A stretch of DNA of 9,049 nt from UBA11891 sp965658355 (GTDB taxonomy: Bacteria; Bacteroidota; Bacteroidia; Flavobacteriales; Flavobacteriaceae): the NCBI GenBank assembly GCA_965658355.1, contig CBFHRX010000046.1, positions 1 to 9,049 on the forward strand. The letters run 5' to 3'. This document shows positions 1 to 7,200 of the stretch, in pieces. How positions within the stretch are numbered: the stretch's first letter is position 1; every line of letters begins with the position of its first letter. The notes under the pieces were generated by a model that searched no databases, was not told where the DNA came from, and was given only the letters and a program-made list of their open reading frames with translations. The position numbers and the translations under genes were made by a program.

Positions 1-72
1 AGATTTTCTATAAACGGACAAGAATACTCCGTTTATTTATCCAAAAATGAACTAAAAAAGTTGGTGGTATAA
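1..72 (+). CDS. C-terminal end of an unidentified protein (partial)
   Basis: The first frame is open from base 1 to a TAA at 70-72 and gives 23 residues ending in NELKKLVV. The other two plus-strand frames close earlier, at about bases 11-13 and 46-48. A strong terminator lies about 50 bp downstream on the same strand, which fits the end of a real transcription unit. The fragment (RFSINGQEYSVYLSKNEL, then KKLVV) resembles a small beta-strand-rich domain end with a mixed charged tail, but it is too short to assign to a family. The call rests on the open frame and the terminator only. Confidence 0.55.
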   Translation, partial: RFSINGQEYSVYLSKNELKKLVV

Positions 73-125
73 GAAACTAAATCAAAGTATTTAAAGAACT
101 TAAATATTTATATAAATCCAATTCT

Positions 126-155
126 ACACCCTCGTTATACGAGGGTGTTTTTTTT
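126..155 (+). terminator. Rho-independent terminator of the upstream gene
   Basis: A perfect 9 bp GC-rich stem (ACACCCTCG at 126-134, CGAGGGTGT at 140-148) encloses a 5-base TTATA loop and is followed directly by a run of T to position 155. This is a classic intrinsic terminator. Its orientation, about 50 bp past the TAA at 70-72, assigns it to the gene entering from the left edge. Confidence 0.92.
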
Positions 156-357
156 ACCCTCTATTTTACACTTTTCAATACTTATATAGAAAGGGAAACA
201 AATTATGATAAATAGAATAAATCATTACTATCTCTTCATATCAAAAACATGAAAGTAGATGTGGGAAAGTAGTTAGGGGTTATAAATATTACTCCACAAG
301 ATTACTCCATTACTGTGGAATAACACCTATCCAGTATCCAATCATATAGAATAGCTT
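156..357. other. Non-coding AT-rich intergenic region
   Basis: Together with the terminator area, about 300 bp between base 72 and base 379 carries no gene. The only open frames are trivial, for example an ATG at 205 that stops after 15 codons. Two short direct repeats are visible: GAAAGTAG at 251-258 and 265-272, and ATTACTCCA at 288-296 and 301-309. A short inverted pair is also present, TCCACA at 293-298 and TGTGGA at 314-319. I see no convincing promoter, RNA gene or riboswitch. Confidence 0.6.
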
Positions 358-379
358 AAAGCGTAGTTTAAGACGCTTT
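358..379 (-). terminator. Possible weak hairpin terminator after pssA
   Basis: AAAGCGT (358-364) and ACGCTTT (373-379) form a 7 bp stem with an 8-base loop, just past the stop codon of the minus-strand pssA gene and touching it. On the minus strand it is followed by AAGCTATTC, which is not a T-run, so termination would be inefficient or need help. On the plus strand it is followed by only a short T stretch. The position supports the call; the missing U-tract counts against it. Confidence 0.35.
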
Positions 380-1119
380 TAGAGGGATACATTTCGTATT
401 AAACAAAGCAATAAATACAGAACAACAGCGAGCGAAAAGCTCGCAAGGCCAAAGAAAGCAAAGAGTAAAAGACTCCCTAAAAATAGTATTCCAATATATA
501 TCTTATCGTAGTTAGTTTTCAGCTTGACCTTAAACATCCGCAGTGGACTGTTCATTAAAAAAACAAAAAAGAGCACCCAAAATACCATTACATAAGGTTG
601 AGAGAGTAGTCCTTTTAAAGGGGCTAGCAAGGGATTTGTGATTAAAAAGGAATACCCCATGAAGAATAAGGCCATTGCCGGAGTTGCCAATCCTTTAAAA
701 TAATGAGTTTGTTCTGTATCGATATTAAATCGAGCCAATCGATAGGCTGCGCCTAAAGACAATACAATTCCCATCGCTCCCGCTTGTGATACACTCAATA
801 AAGTCTCTTGATGCTGAAACAAAGTCGCGGTGAATTCCCAATAGTCGTCGCTTTGACTCCGCACAAATTGATACACCATCAAACCGGGTAAAACCCCACT
901 TGTAATCACATCAGCCATGGAGTCTAATTGCACTCCTAAAGCACTACTAACCCCTAATAAACGCGCTAGCATTCCATCTAAAAAATCACACAATAACGCG
1001 ATTAAAAAGAACCCCAAAGCCCAATCGTATCGGTTTTGAAAAACGGCAATAATTGCCAGTATTCCAAGGGCAGCATTAGCTGCCGTAAATAAATTGGGGA
1101 TTTGTGCGCGAATATTCAT
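379..1119 (-). CDS. pssA: CDP-diacylglycerol--serine O-phosphatidyltransferase
   Basis: This 246-residue integral membrane protein should transfer phosphatidyl from CDP-diacylglycerol to L-serine, giving phosphatidylserine, the precursor of phosphatidylethanolamine. The complete CDP-alcohol phosphotransferase signature is present: D45-x2-D48-G49-x2-A52-R53-x8-G62-x3-D66-x3-D70, whose aspartates bind the metal ions and activate the substrate. The later motif RLARFN (127-132) followed by FKGLATPA (141-148) is typical of PS synthases in this superfamily and argues against a glycerol or inositol specificity. The chain holds about six to eight hydrophobic segments, and the length is normal for the Bacteroidota type. 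The ATG at 1119-1117 gives the usual short N-terminus (MNIRAQIPNLFT) before the first membrane segment. The gene is divergent from lnt. The family is certain; the serine head group is inferred from motifs. Confidence 0.88.
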   Translation of the reverse strand: MNIRAQIPNLFTAANAALGILAIIAVFQNRYDWALGFFLIALLCDFLDGMLARLLGVSSALGVQLDSMADVITSGVLPGLMVYQFVRSQSDDYWEFTATLFQHQETLLSVSQAGAMGIVLSLGAAYRLARFNIDTEQTHYFKGLATPAMALFFMGYSFLITNPLLAPLKGLLSQPYVMVFWVLFFVFLMNSPLRMFKVKLKTNYDKIYIGILFLGSLLLFAFFGLASFSLAVVLYLLLCLIRNVSL

Positions 1120-1142
1120 GCGACGAAGATAGCCAAAGTCCG

Positions 1143-1183
1143 TTAAATTTATAATTCATTTAAAGGGCTGAACTTAAATTTAT
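1143..1183. repeat. Direct repeat TTAAATTTAT in the pssA-lnt divergent promoter region
   Basis: The 10-mer TTAAATTTAT occurs at 1143-1152 and again at 1174-1183, exactly 31 bp apart, which is close to three helical turns. Each copy holds the palindrome TAAATTTA. The copies lie between the two divergent start codons, the second just before the lnt -7 box. They could be operator half-sites, but they are also simple AT-rich sequence that resembles -7 elements. Confidence 0.4.
1144..1151 (-). promoter_or_regulatory. Candidate -7 box for pssA
   Basis: On the minus strand TAAATTTA matches seven of eight positions of the Bacteroidota TAnnTTTG element and lies 24 bp before the pssA ATG. I see no good TTG -33 element at the expected spacing, and the palindromic AT-rich sequence makes chance matches easy, so this is tentative. 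Confidence 0.3.
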
Positions 1184-1185
1184 GG

Positions 1186-1193
1186 TACTTTTG
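1186..1193 (+). promoter_or_regulatory. Candidate -7 box of the lnt promoter
   Basis: TACTTTTG is an exact match to the TAnnTTTG -7 element of Bacteroidota housekeeping promoters. It ends 11 bp before the lnt ATG at 1205, so transcription would begin only a few bases before the start codon. The -33 region is poor: TTTA at 1159-1162 is the nearest candidate with acceptable spacing. Confidence 0.55.
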
Positions 1194-1204
1194 AAAGGAC
1201 TAGA

Positions 1205-2812
1205 ATGAACGCTAAAAAAGCCTTTTTGCTGAGCACCCTTTCCGGACTCCTTTTTGTCCTGGCCTGGCCCGTCAATGGGCAAGCCATCCTTATTTTTGGG
1301 GCTTTTATACCGCTTTTATTTCTAGAAGATGCTTTTGCAATCACCCCTAATAAGCATACAAAATGGAAGCTTTTTGGGTGGACTTATTTTAGCTTTTTAA
1401 TATGGAATGTCGGGGTTAGTTGGTGGCTGGTCAATGCCAGCCTTTTCGGGATGCTTTTTGCCAATTTGTGCAATTCCCTTTTTTTTACGCTACTCATTCA
1501 ACTATTTCATTGGGCTAAAAAGAGAATGCCCCTTCGCTCCGCCTATCTTTTCTTGATCGTCAGTTGGCTGGCATTTGAGAAATTTCATCTTAGCTGGGAT
1601 TTTTCATGGCCTTGGCTCAACTTAGGGCATGTTTTTTCCGAACATATCTATTGGATTCAATGGTATGAATATACAGGTGCTTTTGGAGGCTCTCTTTGGG
1701 TTCTATTTCTAAACATTGTGCTCTTTGAAAAAATTAAATCTTGGGACAAGCAGCAGGGGATTCTGATGCTGTTGCGCAAATTTGTCCCTGTCCTAGTTGG
1801 TATAGCCTTACCCATAGCCTATTCTTTATTTCTTTTTCAAAAAGAGATACCAGAAACAGGGTCAACCCAGGTACTCCTTACCCAACCCAATGTCGATCCT
1901 TATGATGAAAAGTACCAGTTTAGCAATCAAGATTTCTTACACCAACTGGCGGCATTAATTCAAGATGTAGAATCTGAAGACTACGATTATATTCTAACAC
2001 CCGAGACGTATTTTGCAGCCGGCTACGGTGAGCGATTGGACGGTTTTGAAAGAGCTCCTTTTTACAGAGATCTAATCGCATTCCAAAAGAAAAAACCGAA
2101 CGCCCAGCTCCTCACAGGGATTCAGTTTTTTGATGCCTATGAGAGTGAGAAAGCGCCAACACCAACTGCCAACAGAGCCCGTAAAAATCTTTGGGTGGAC
2201 TATTACAATTCAGCCCTAGCCGTAAGTGTGAACGCACCCCCTCAAGTATACCACAAATCAAAGCTAGTAGTGGGCGTAGAAAACATGCCCTACAAACATT
2301 TCTTTGAACCTCTTTTGGGAACCTTTTTATTGGATCTAGGGGGGACTGTTTCTTCTAGGGCCACTCAAGATTACAGAAGTGTCTTTCAACATCCTCAAAC
2401 AAAAACCACTACCGCTCCTATCATCTGTTACGAATCCATCTATGGAGAGTTTGTCACGGAATATGTACAAAAAGGAGCGCAATTTTTATCTATTATTACC
2501 AATGATGCCTGGTGGGGGAATACACCCGGACACAAGCAGCTGCTGAGTTTGGCACGATTGAGAGCCATAGAAAATAGAAGAGCCATTGCACGAAGTGCCA
2601 ACACGGGGGTTTCTACTTTTATCAGTGCCAAAGGGGAGCTGCTAAAACAACTCCCATACGGTCAAAAAGGGACTTTGCTTAGTACCGTTCCCTTGTATTC
2701 AATAAAGACCTTTTACTCACAATATGGCGATTATCTTGCCCGGTGGGCTGGTTTTTTAACTGTGTTGTATTTCTTTATTGCCTTGAGTGGGCGTTTAAAA
2801 GAGAAGGTGTGA
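1205..2812 (+). CDS. lnt: Apolipoprotein N-acyltransferase
   Basis: This 535-residue inner-membrane enzyme performs the last step of lipoprotein maturation, acylating the N-terminal cysteine with a fatty acid taken from a phospholipid. The N-terminal ~210 residues carry several hydrophobic membrane segments with the typical WPW motif (135-137). A nitrilase-fold periplasmic domain follows (about 220-500), and the last membrane segment is near 512-528. The nitrilase catalytic triad can be placed: E267 in TPETYF, K351 in YHKSKLVVG, and C408 in IICYES, followed by NDAWWG (433-438) and RAIENRRAIARSANTG (453-468). Between the lysine and the cysteine there are about 57 residues, including a FFEPLLGTF stretch, as in Bacteroidota relatives. 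The gene is complete, with a TAACT-rich promoter region and a TAnnTTTG box just upstream. Its stop overlaps the GTG of the next gene, suggesting translational coupling. It is divergent from pssA, whose pathway makes likely acyl donors. Confidence 0.93.
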   Translation: MNAKKAFLLSTLSGLLFVLAWPVNGQAILIFGAFIPLLFLEDAFAITPNKHTKWKLFGWTYFSFLIWNVGVSWWLVNASLFGMLFANLCNSLFFTLLIQLFHWAKKRMPLRSAYLFLIVSWLAFEKFHLSWDFSWPWLNLGHVFSEHIYWIQWYEYTGAFGGSLWVLFLNIVLFEKIKSWDKQQGILMLLRKFVPVLVGIALPIAYSLFLFQKEIPETGSTQVLLTQPNVDPYDEKYQFSNQDFLHQLAALIQDVESEDYDYILTPETYFAAGYGERLDGFERAPFYRDLIAFQKKKPNAQLLTGIQFFDAYESEKAPTPTANRARKNLWVDYYNSALAVSVNAPPQVYHKSKLVVGVENMPYKHFFEPLLGTFLLDLGGTVSSRATQDYRSVFQHPQTKTTTAPIICYESIYGEFVTEYVQKGAQFLSIITNDAWWGNTPGHKQLLSLARLRAIENRRAIARSANTGVSTFISAKGELLKQLPYGQKGTLLSTVPLYSIKTFYSQYGDYLARWAGFLTVLYFFIALSGRLKEKV

Positions 2813-3240
2813 GCTCCTTTTTTCAATACCTTATTTTTTGTCTTAAAGCCACTACTCATCATGGGGTACATTCCCCCTTTGTCTATCAACTAACGACCAA
2901 CTGCTTTTATACTTCTGAGTGGCGAAAGAAGAGAACTTTTCCCCTTACTGAAAATGGATTTCAAAAAATGGATATGCTCTTCAAACAACGATTGACATCG
3001 TATTTCACAAAAGAGGGAAGAACGCAGTTCAAGCTGAGCTTTCAAAAAGAGTTACAACCCCCTCCTTCAGTTCAGCCCGATGAAAACACCGTATGGGTGT
3101 TCTCCGGGATACACAGCCAACGGGAAGAATGGCTAAAGTTCTCTTGTCAAGAAAATATCCGATTGGATTTTTTTTATTGGGGGGTTTTATTCTTTAAGAC
3201 AGACCAAGCCAAAGAGCTGTTTTTACTGAGAATCTTCTAA
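2809..3240 (+). CDS. Core-deleted SAM-methyltransferase-like protein
   Basis: A GTG at 2809 overlaps the lnt stop by 4 bp (GTGA) and opens 143 codons; an upstream ATG at 2743 in the same frame would overlap lnt by 70 bp and adds residues unlike the family start. The N-terminus contains HGVHSPFVYQL (18-28), and the C-terminus contains VWVFSGIHS (95-103) and WGVLFFKTDQAKE (124-136). From memory, these match the two ends of a Bacteroidota class I methyltransferase family of about 250 residues, which begins with HGVHSPFVF and ends with a VFDDIHW segment and a GLVFFRKEQ-type strand. The middle of that family, with the glycine-rich ELGTSLG SAM motif and the following Rossmann strands, is absent, and the DDIH motif has become SGIH. 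The frame has stayed open. Catalysis by the usual mechanism is therefore unlikely. It may be a decaying gene or a small protein kept for another role. Confidence 0.6.
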   Translation: MSSFFQYLIFCLKATTHHGVHSPFVYQLTTNCFYTSEWRKKRTFPLTENGFQKMDMLFKQRLTSYFTKEGRTQFKLSFQKELQPPPSVQPDENTVWVFSGIHSQREEWLKFSCQENIRLDFFYWGVLFFKTDQAKELFLLRIF

Positions 3241-3259
3241 TAGGGTGTAAAATTCTTTG

Positions 3260-3267
3260 TACTTTTA
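3260..3267 (+). promoter_or_regulatory. Candidate -7 box of the adenosyltransferase gene
   Basis: TACTTTTA matches seven of eight positions of TAnnTTTG and lies 14 bp before the first ATG at 3282, in the 41 bp gap after the preceding gene. No clear TTG is seen at -33. The gene may also be reached by readthrough from lnt, because no terminator separates them. Confidence 0.42.
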
Positions 3268-3281
3268 CAACGAGCAGACCG

Positions 3282-3866
3282 ATGATGATGAAAGAATATA
3301 AAGTATATACCAAAACAGGAGACGACGGAACCACAGGTCTTAATTCGGGCTTACGCGTCAAAAAACACCACATACGAGTAACAGCCTATGGGAGTATTGA
3401 TGAACTCAATTCATGGGTAGGCCTTATTCGTGATTCTGTTCACAATGTATTGGATTCAGAATTTCTCCTAGCGCTCCAAAATCATTTAATGGTTTTAGGG
3501 ACCCAGCTTAGTACAGTGAGAGAAGAAGACCTTCCTACCGATTTTATAGATCCGATTGAAGAAACTCACATCTTAGAAATCGAAAATGAAATCGACAGAA
3601 TCTCACTCCATCTCCCTCCGCTTAAAAACTTTGTCCTTCCAGGAGGTCACCCTTTGATATCCTATACACACTTGGCTAGATGTGTGTGCCGCAGAGCCGA
3701 AAGACACATTACTGAATTGAATGCCAATGAACGGGTTTCACCTTTTGTGATCGCCTTTGTTAACAGGCTTTCTGACTACTTTTTTGTGTTATCAAGAAAA
3801 CTTTCACTCGATTTGGAAGTAGCCGAAACAAAATGGGTGCCAAAAGAAAAAAAGGGAACTGCTTGA
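3282..3866 (+). CDS. PduO-type ATP:cob(I)alamin adenosyltransferase
   Basis: This 194-residue cytosolic enzyme transfers the adenosyl group of ATP to cob(I)alamin, forming adenosylcobalamin (coenzyme B12), used for example by methylmalonyl-CoA mutase. It has the N-terminal ATP-binding motif YTKTGDDGTTGL (9-20), then RVTAYGSIDELNSWVG (32-47), the FVLPGGH turn (117-123), the conserved RCVCRRAER (133-141) that carries ATP and substrate contacts, and NRLSDYFFVLSRK (161-173). Length and motif order are normal for the trimeric PduO/MMAB family, and nothing key is missing. Three ATG codons in a row (3282, 3285, 3288) could all serve as starts; the first is given. No other cobalamin gene is in the window, so it may serve salvage of external corrinoids; that is inference. 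Symbols cobO, pduO and btuR are used inconsistently, so none is assigned. Confidence 0.93.
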   Translation: MMMKEYKVYTKTGDDGTTGLNSGLRVKKHHIRVTAYGSIDELNSWVGLIRDSVHNVLDSEFLLALQNHLMVLGTQLSTVREEDLPTDFIDPIEETHILEIENEIDRISLHLPPLKNFVLPGGHPLISYTHLARCVCRRAERHITELNANERVSPFVIAFVNRLSDYFFVLSRKLSLDLEVAETKWVPKEKKGTA

Positions 3867-3892
3867 TTTTTTTTGATTAAAATCTATTTTTG
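3863..3892 (+). promoter_or_regulatory. Promoter of the DUF2795 gene
   Basis: TTG at 3863-3865 and TATTTTTG at 3885-3892 are separated by 19 bp, which fits the Bacteroidota consensus TTG-N17-23-TAnnTTTG exactly. The -33 TTG overlaps the stop codon of the adenosyltransferase gene (TGA at 3864-3866). The -7 box ends 17 bp before the ATG at 3910. This is the best promoter match in the window. Confidence 0.65.
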
Positions 3893-3909
3893 CAAAAAAA
3901 AATGATACC

Positions 3910-4131
3910 ATGTATTGGACTCTAGAATTAGCCTCTTACCTCAGTGACGCCCCTTGGCCTGCGACAAAAGATGAATTAATTGACTTTTCAATTCGAACAG
4001 GAGCCCCTCTTGAAGTAGTTGAAAATCTACAAACGATGGAAGATGAAGGAGACGTTTATGAATCCATAGAAGAAATTTGGCCCGACTTCCCCACAGAGGA
4101 AGATTATTTGTGGAATGAAGATGAATACTAA
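3910..4131 (+). CDS. Small acidic DUF2795 protein
   Basis: This 73-residue protein has 21 acidic and only 2 basic residues. It begins MYWTLELASYLSDAPWPATK, followed by an IRTGAPLEVVENLQ helix (28-41) and a very acidic tail with IWPDFPTEEDYLWNEDEY (56-73). From memory this is the DUF2795 family found across Bacteroidota; its function is not established. The pattern suggests a compact helical domain with a TGAP turn. The gene has its own good promoter and its own terminator, so it can be expressed as a single-gene unit. I recall this gene lying next to secA in related genomes, which would hint at a link to export or to a shared regulatory region, but that is inference. Identity is strong; role unknown. 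Confidence 0.9.
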   Translation: MYWTLELASYLSDAPWPATKDELIDFSIRTGAPLEVVENLQTMEDEGDVYESIEEIWPDFPTEEDYLWNEDEY

Positions 4132-4145
4132 CGACTTCTTCATAC

Positions 4146-4181
4146 AAGCCTTTAAAAAGTCTCTGTAGAGGCTTTTTTTTT
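4146..4181 (+). terminator. Rho-independent terminator of the DUF2795 gene
   Basis: AAGCCTTTA (4146-4154) pairs with TAGAGGCTT (4166-4174) in a 9 bp stem with one G-T pair and an 11-base loop, followed by a T-run through 4181. It lies 15 bp after the TAA at 4129-4131. The T-run leads straight into the candidate secA promoter. Confidence 0.82.
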
Positions 4182-4192
4182 ATTTAAATTTG
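4163..4192 (+). promoter_or_regulatory. Candidate secA promoter, overlapping the upstream terminator
   Basis: TAAATTTG at 4185-4192 is an exact TAnnTTTG match that ends 19 bp before the secA ATG. At 19 bp upstream of it lies CTG (4163-4165), two of three bases of the TTG -33 element. This would place the -33 element inside the hairpin loop and stem of the DUF2795 terminator, so the two elements share DNA. Confidence 0.6.
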
Positions 4193-4211
4193 AACAAACT
4201 AGTGCAACCCC

Positions 4212-7200
4212 ATGGGAATACTCAATACCGTCTTAAAGACATTTGTTGGTGATAAGAACAAGAAGGACCTTTCAAAAATCCTACCCCTTGTAAAGGAGGT
4301 GAACAAGCAGCAGCTTGCTATGGAATCCTTGAGCAATGACGAATTAAGAGCCATTACAACGAAGCTTAAGGAAGGTATTAAGGAAGCTCGAAAAGAGGTC
4401 GATACGCAAATCCAAAAAGAACAACAAGCGCTCGAAACCCTTTCAGACATGGAAGAGAGAGAAGCGGTATACAACACCATTGATCAGCTAGAAGAAGACG
4501 CTTACGCTCAAACTCAAACCTATCTGGATCAGATACTCCCAGAAGCTTTTGGCTTGATAAAGGAAACAGCCAGACGTTTTACTACTCAAAGTACGCTGAC
4601 CGTAACAGCCTCTCCTTTTGACAGAGAGTTATCACAAGACAAAACCTATGTAAAACTAAAAGGCGACCAAGCCGAATGGGCCAATTCATGGGATGCAGCA
4701 GGAAAAGAAGTTACCTGGGACATGATTCACTATGATGTGCAGTTAATCGGAGGGATTGCGCTACACCAAGGGAAGATATCAGAAATGCAGACAGGAGAAG
4801 GAAAAACCTTAGTCGCTACACTACCTGTCTTCTTGAATGCCCTGACTGGTAAAGGTGTACATCTGGTTACCGTAAACGATTACCTAGCCAAACGAGACAG
4901 CGCTTGGATGGCCCCATTATTTGAATTCCATGGCCTTTCTGTGGATTGTATAGATTATCATCAACCCAATAGCGAAGCGAGAAGAAAAGCCTACAGAGCC
5001 GATATCACCTATGGAACGAATAATGAATTTGGTTTCGATTACTTACGCGACAACATGGCGCATAGCAGCAATGATATCGTTCAGCCCAAGCATCATTATG
5101 CGATTGTTGACGAAGTAGATTCGGTATTGGTAGACGATGCTCGTACTCCACTAATCATATCAGGACCTAGTCCAGAGGGAGATCGTCATGAGTTCGACCA
5201 GCTCAAACCTAAAGTATCTCAATTGGTTCAAGCCCAAAGAAGTTTACTAACGGCAGTGCTAGCAGAGGCGAAAAAGAAAATAGCCGCGGGAGAGACTGAA
5301 GAAGGTGGGTTTTTACTACTTCAAGTACAAAGAGGCCTTCCTAAAAACAAAGCCTTGATCAAGTTTTTAAGCGAAGAAGGAATCAAACAGTTGCTCCAAA
5401 AAACGGAAAACTTCTACATGCAGGACAACAACAGAGAGATGCATAAGGTAGATGCTGATCTGTTTTTCGTTATTGATGAAAAAAACAATCAAATAGATTT
5501 AACAGAAAAAGGAATTGAAACCCTTTCTGGAGATTCAGAGGATAAAAACTTTTTTGTCCTACCCGATATTGGAAATGCCATCGCCCAATTAGAAAGTCAA
5601 GAACTGAGCCCCGAAAAAGAAGCTGCTGAAAAAGACAAGCTGTTTACTGAATTCAACGTCAAAGGGGAACGTATACACACCATGAATCAACTTCTAAAAG
5701 CCTACACACTCTTTGAAAAAGACATCGAGTATGTTGTCATGGAAAACAAGGTGATGATTGTCGATGAACAAACGGGACGTATCATGGATGGGCGCCGATA
5801 TTCAGACGGTTTACACCAAGCCATTGAAGCCAAGGAAAGTGTTAAAATTGAAGCGGCAACGCAAACCTATGCAACGGTTACCCTTCAAAACTATTTCCGG
5901 ATGTATCAAAAACTTTCCGGGATGACGGGTACCGCCATCACAGAGGCAGGAGAATTCTGGGAAATCTACAAACTAGATGTCATTGAAATCCCCACCAACA
6001 GGCCTATCGCCCGTATGGATAGAGATGACTTGATTTACAAAACAAAGCGGGAAAAATACAATGCTGTTATTGACGAAGTCAGTCAGCTTGCAGCTGCTGG
6101 AAGGCCTATCCTGATAGGAACTACTTCTGTTGAGATTTCAGAATTGCTAAGTAAAATGCTTACCATTCGCAAAGTCAAACACAATGTACTGAACGCCAAA
6201 CTTCACAAAAAAGAAGCCGATATCGTAGCAGAAGCAGGAAACCCTGGGATTGTTACCATCGCCACAAACATGGCCGGACGGGGTACCGATATCAAGCTTT
6301 CTGAAGAAGTTAAAGCAGCTGGTGGTCTTGCCATTATTGGTACCGAACGTCACGACTCAAGACGTGTTGACAGACAGTTGCGGGGTCGATCAGGAAGACA
6401 GGGAGATCCAGGAAGTTCCCAATTCTATGTATCGCTTGAAGACAACTTGATGCGTTTATTTGGTTCCGAAAGAGTGGCCAAAGTGATGGATCGGATGGGG
6501 CTAGAAGAAGGAGAGGTCATTCAGCACTCCATGATGACAAAATCCATAGAACGCGCACAGAAAAAAGTAGAAGAAAACAACTTTGGAATCCGAAAAAGAC
6601 TCTTGGAGTATGACGATGTTATGAATGCCCAAAGAGAAGTGATATACAAACGCAGAAGAAATGCTTTATCGGGAGAACGCCTGCAATTGGATATCTCAAA
6701 TATGTTGTACGATACCTGTGAAGATATCGTGTTTACCAACAAAGCTTCTAATGATTTTAAAAACTTTGAATTTCAAATCATTAAAACGTTCTCATTTACG
6801 TCCCCTATAGACGAAGAACGTTTTGCGGGAAGTAGTGAAGCAGACCTCATCAGCGAACTGTACACTATTCTCTATAGCAATTACAAAGAAAAAGTCCAAG
6901 CCAATGCCAAAACGGCTTTCCCCGTTATCAAAAATGTATTTGAGAAACCTGGAAATAAATTTGAGCGCATTGTCGTTCCTTTTACTGACGGGGTCAAAAC
7001 ATTGAATGTTGTAACGGATTTAAATTCAGCCTACGAATCAGAGGGGAAGCAGCTGATTGTCGACTTTGAGAGAAACATCTCCCTCGCTCTTATTGACGAG
7101 AATTGGAAAACGCACCTCAGAAAAATGGATGAGTTAAAGCAATCGGTTCAATTAGCGGTTCACGAACAAAAAGATCCTTTATTGATTTACAAATTCGAAT

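Noticed and set aside
205..252. Fifteen-codon frame in the intergenic region
   Set aside because: Too short, low-complexity codon content and no promoter or conserved feature to support it.
2440..2631. Minus-strand open frame inside lnt
   Set aside because: It lies antisense to the catalytic part of lnt, has no recognisable motif and no promoter-like signal; a shadow of the real gene.
2743..2808. Earlier ATG start (2743) for the methyltransferase-like gene
   Set aside because: It would overlap lnt by 70 bp and add residues unlike the family's usual N-terminus; the GTG at 2809 gives a standard 4 bp GTGA overlap and the expected distance to HGVHSPF.
3865..3884. Hairpin GATTTT...AAAATC after the adenosyltransferase gene as a terminator
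   Set aside because: The stem is only 6 AT-rich pairs with no T-run after it, and the same bases form the good promoter of the next gene.
3903..3926. Seven-codon upstream frame (ATG at 3903) overlapping the DUF2795 start
   Set aside because: Very short and in A-rich sequence where a chance ATG is likely; no evidence for a regulatory leader peptide.
6250..6450. Plus-strand open frame inside secA in another frame
   Set aside because: It overlaps the highly conserved helicase motifs of secA and its translation has no coherent domain character.
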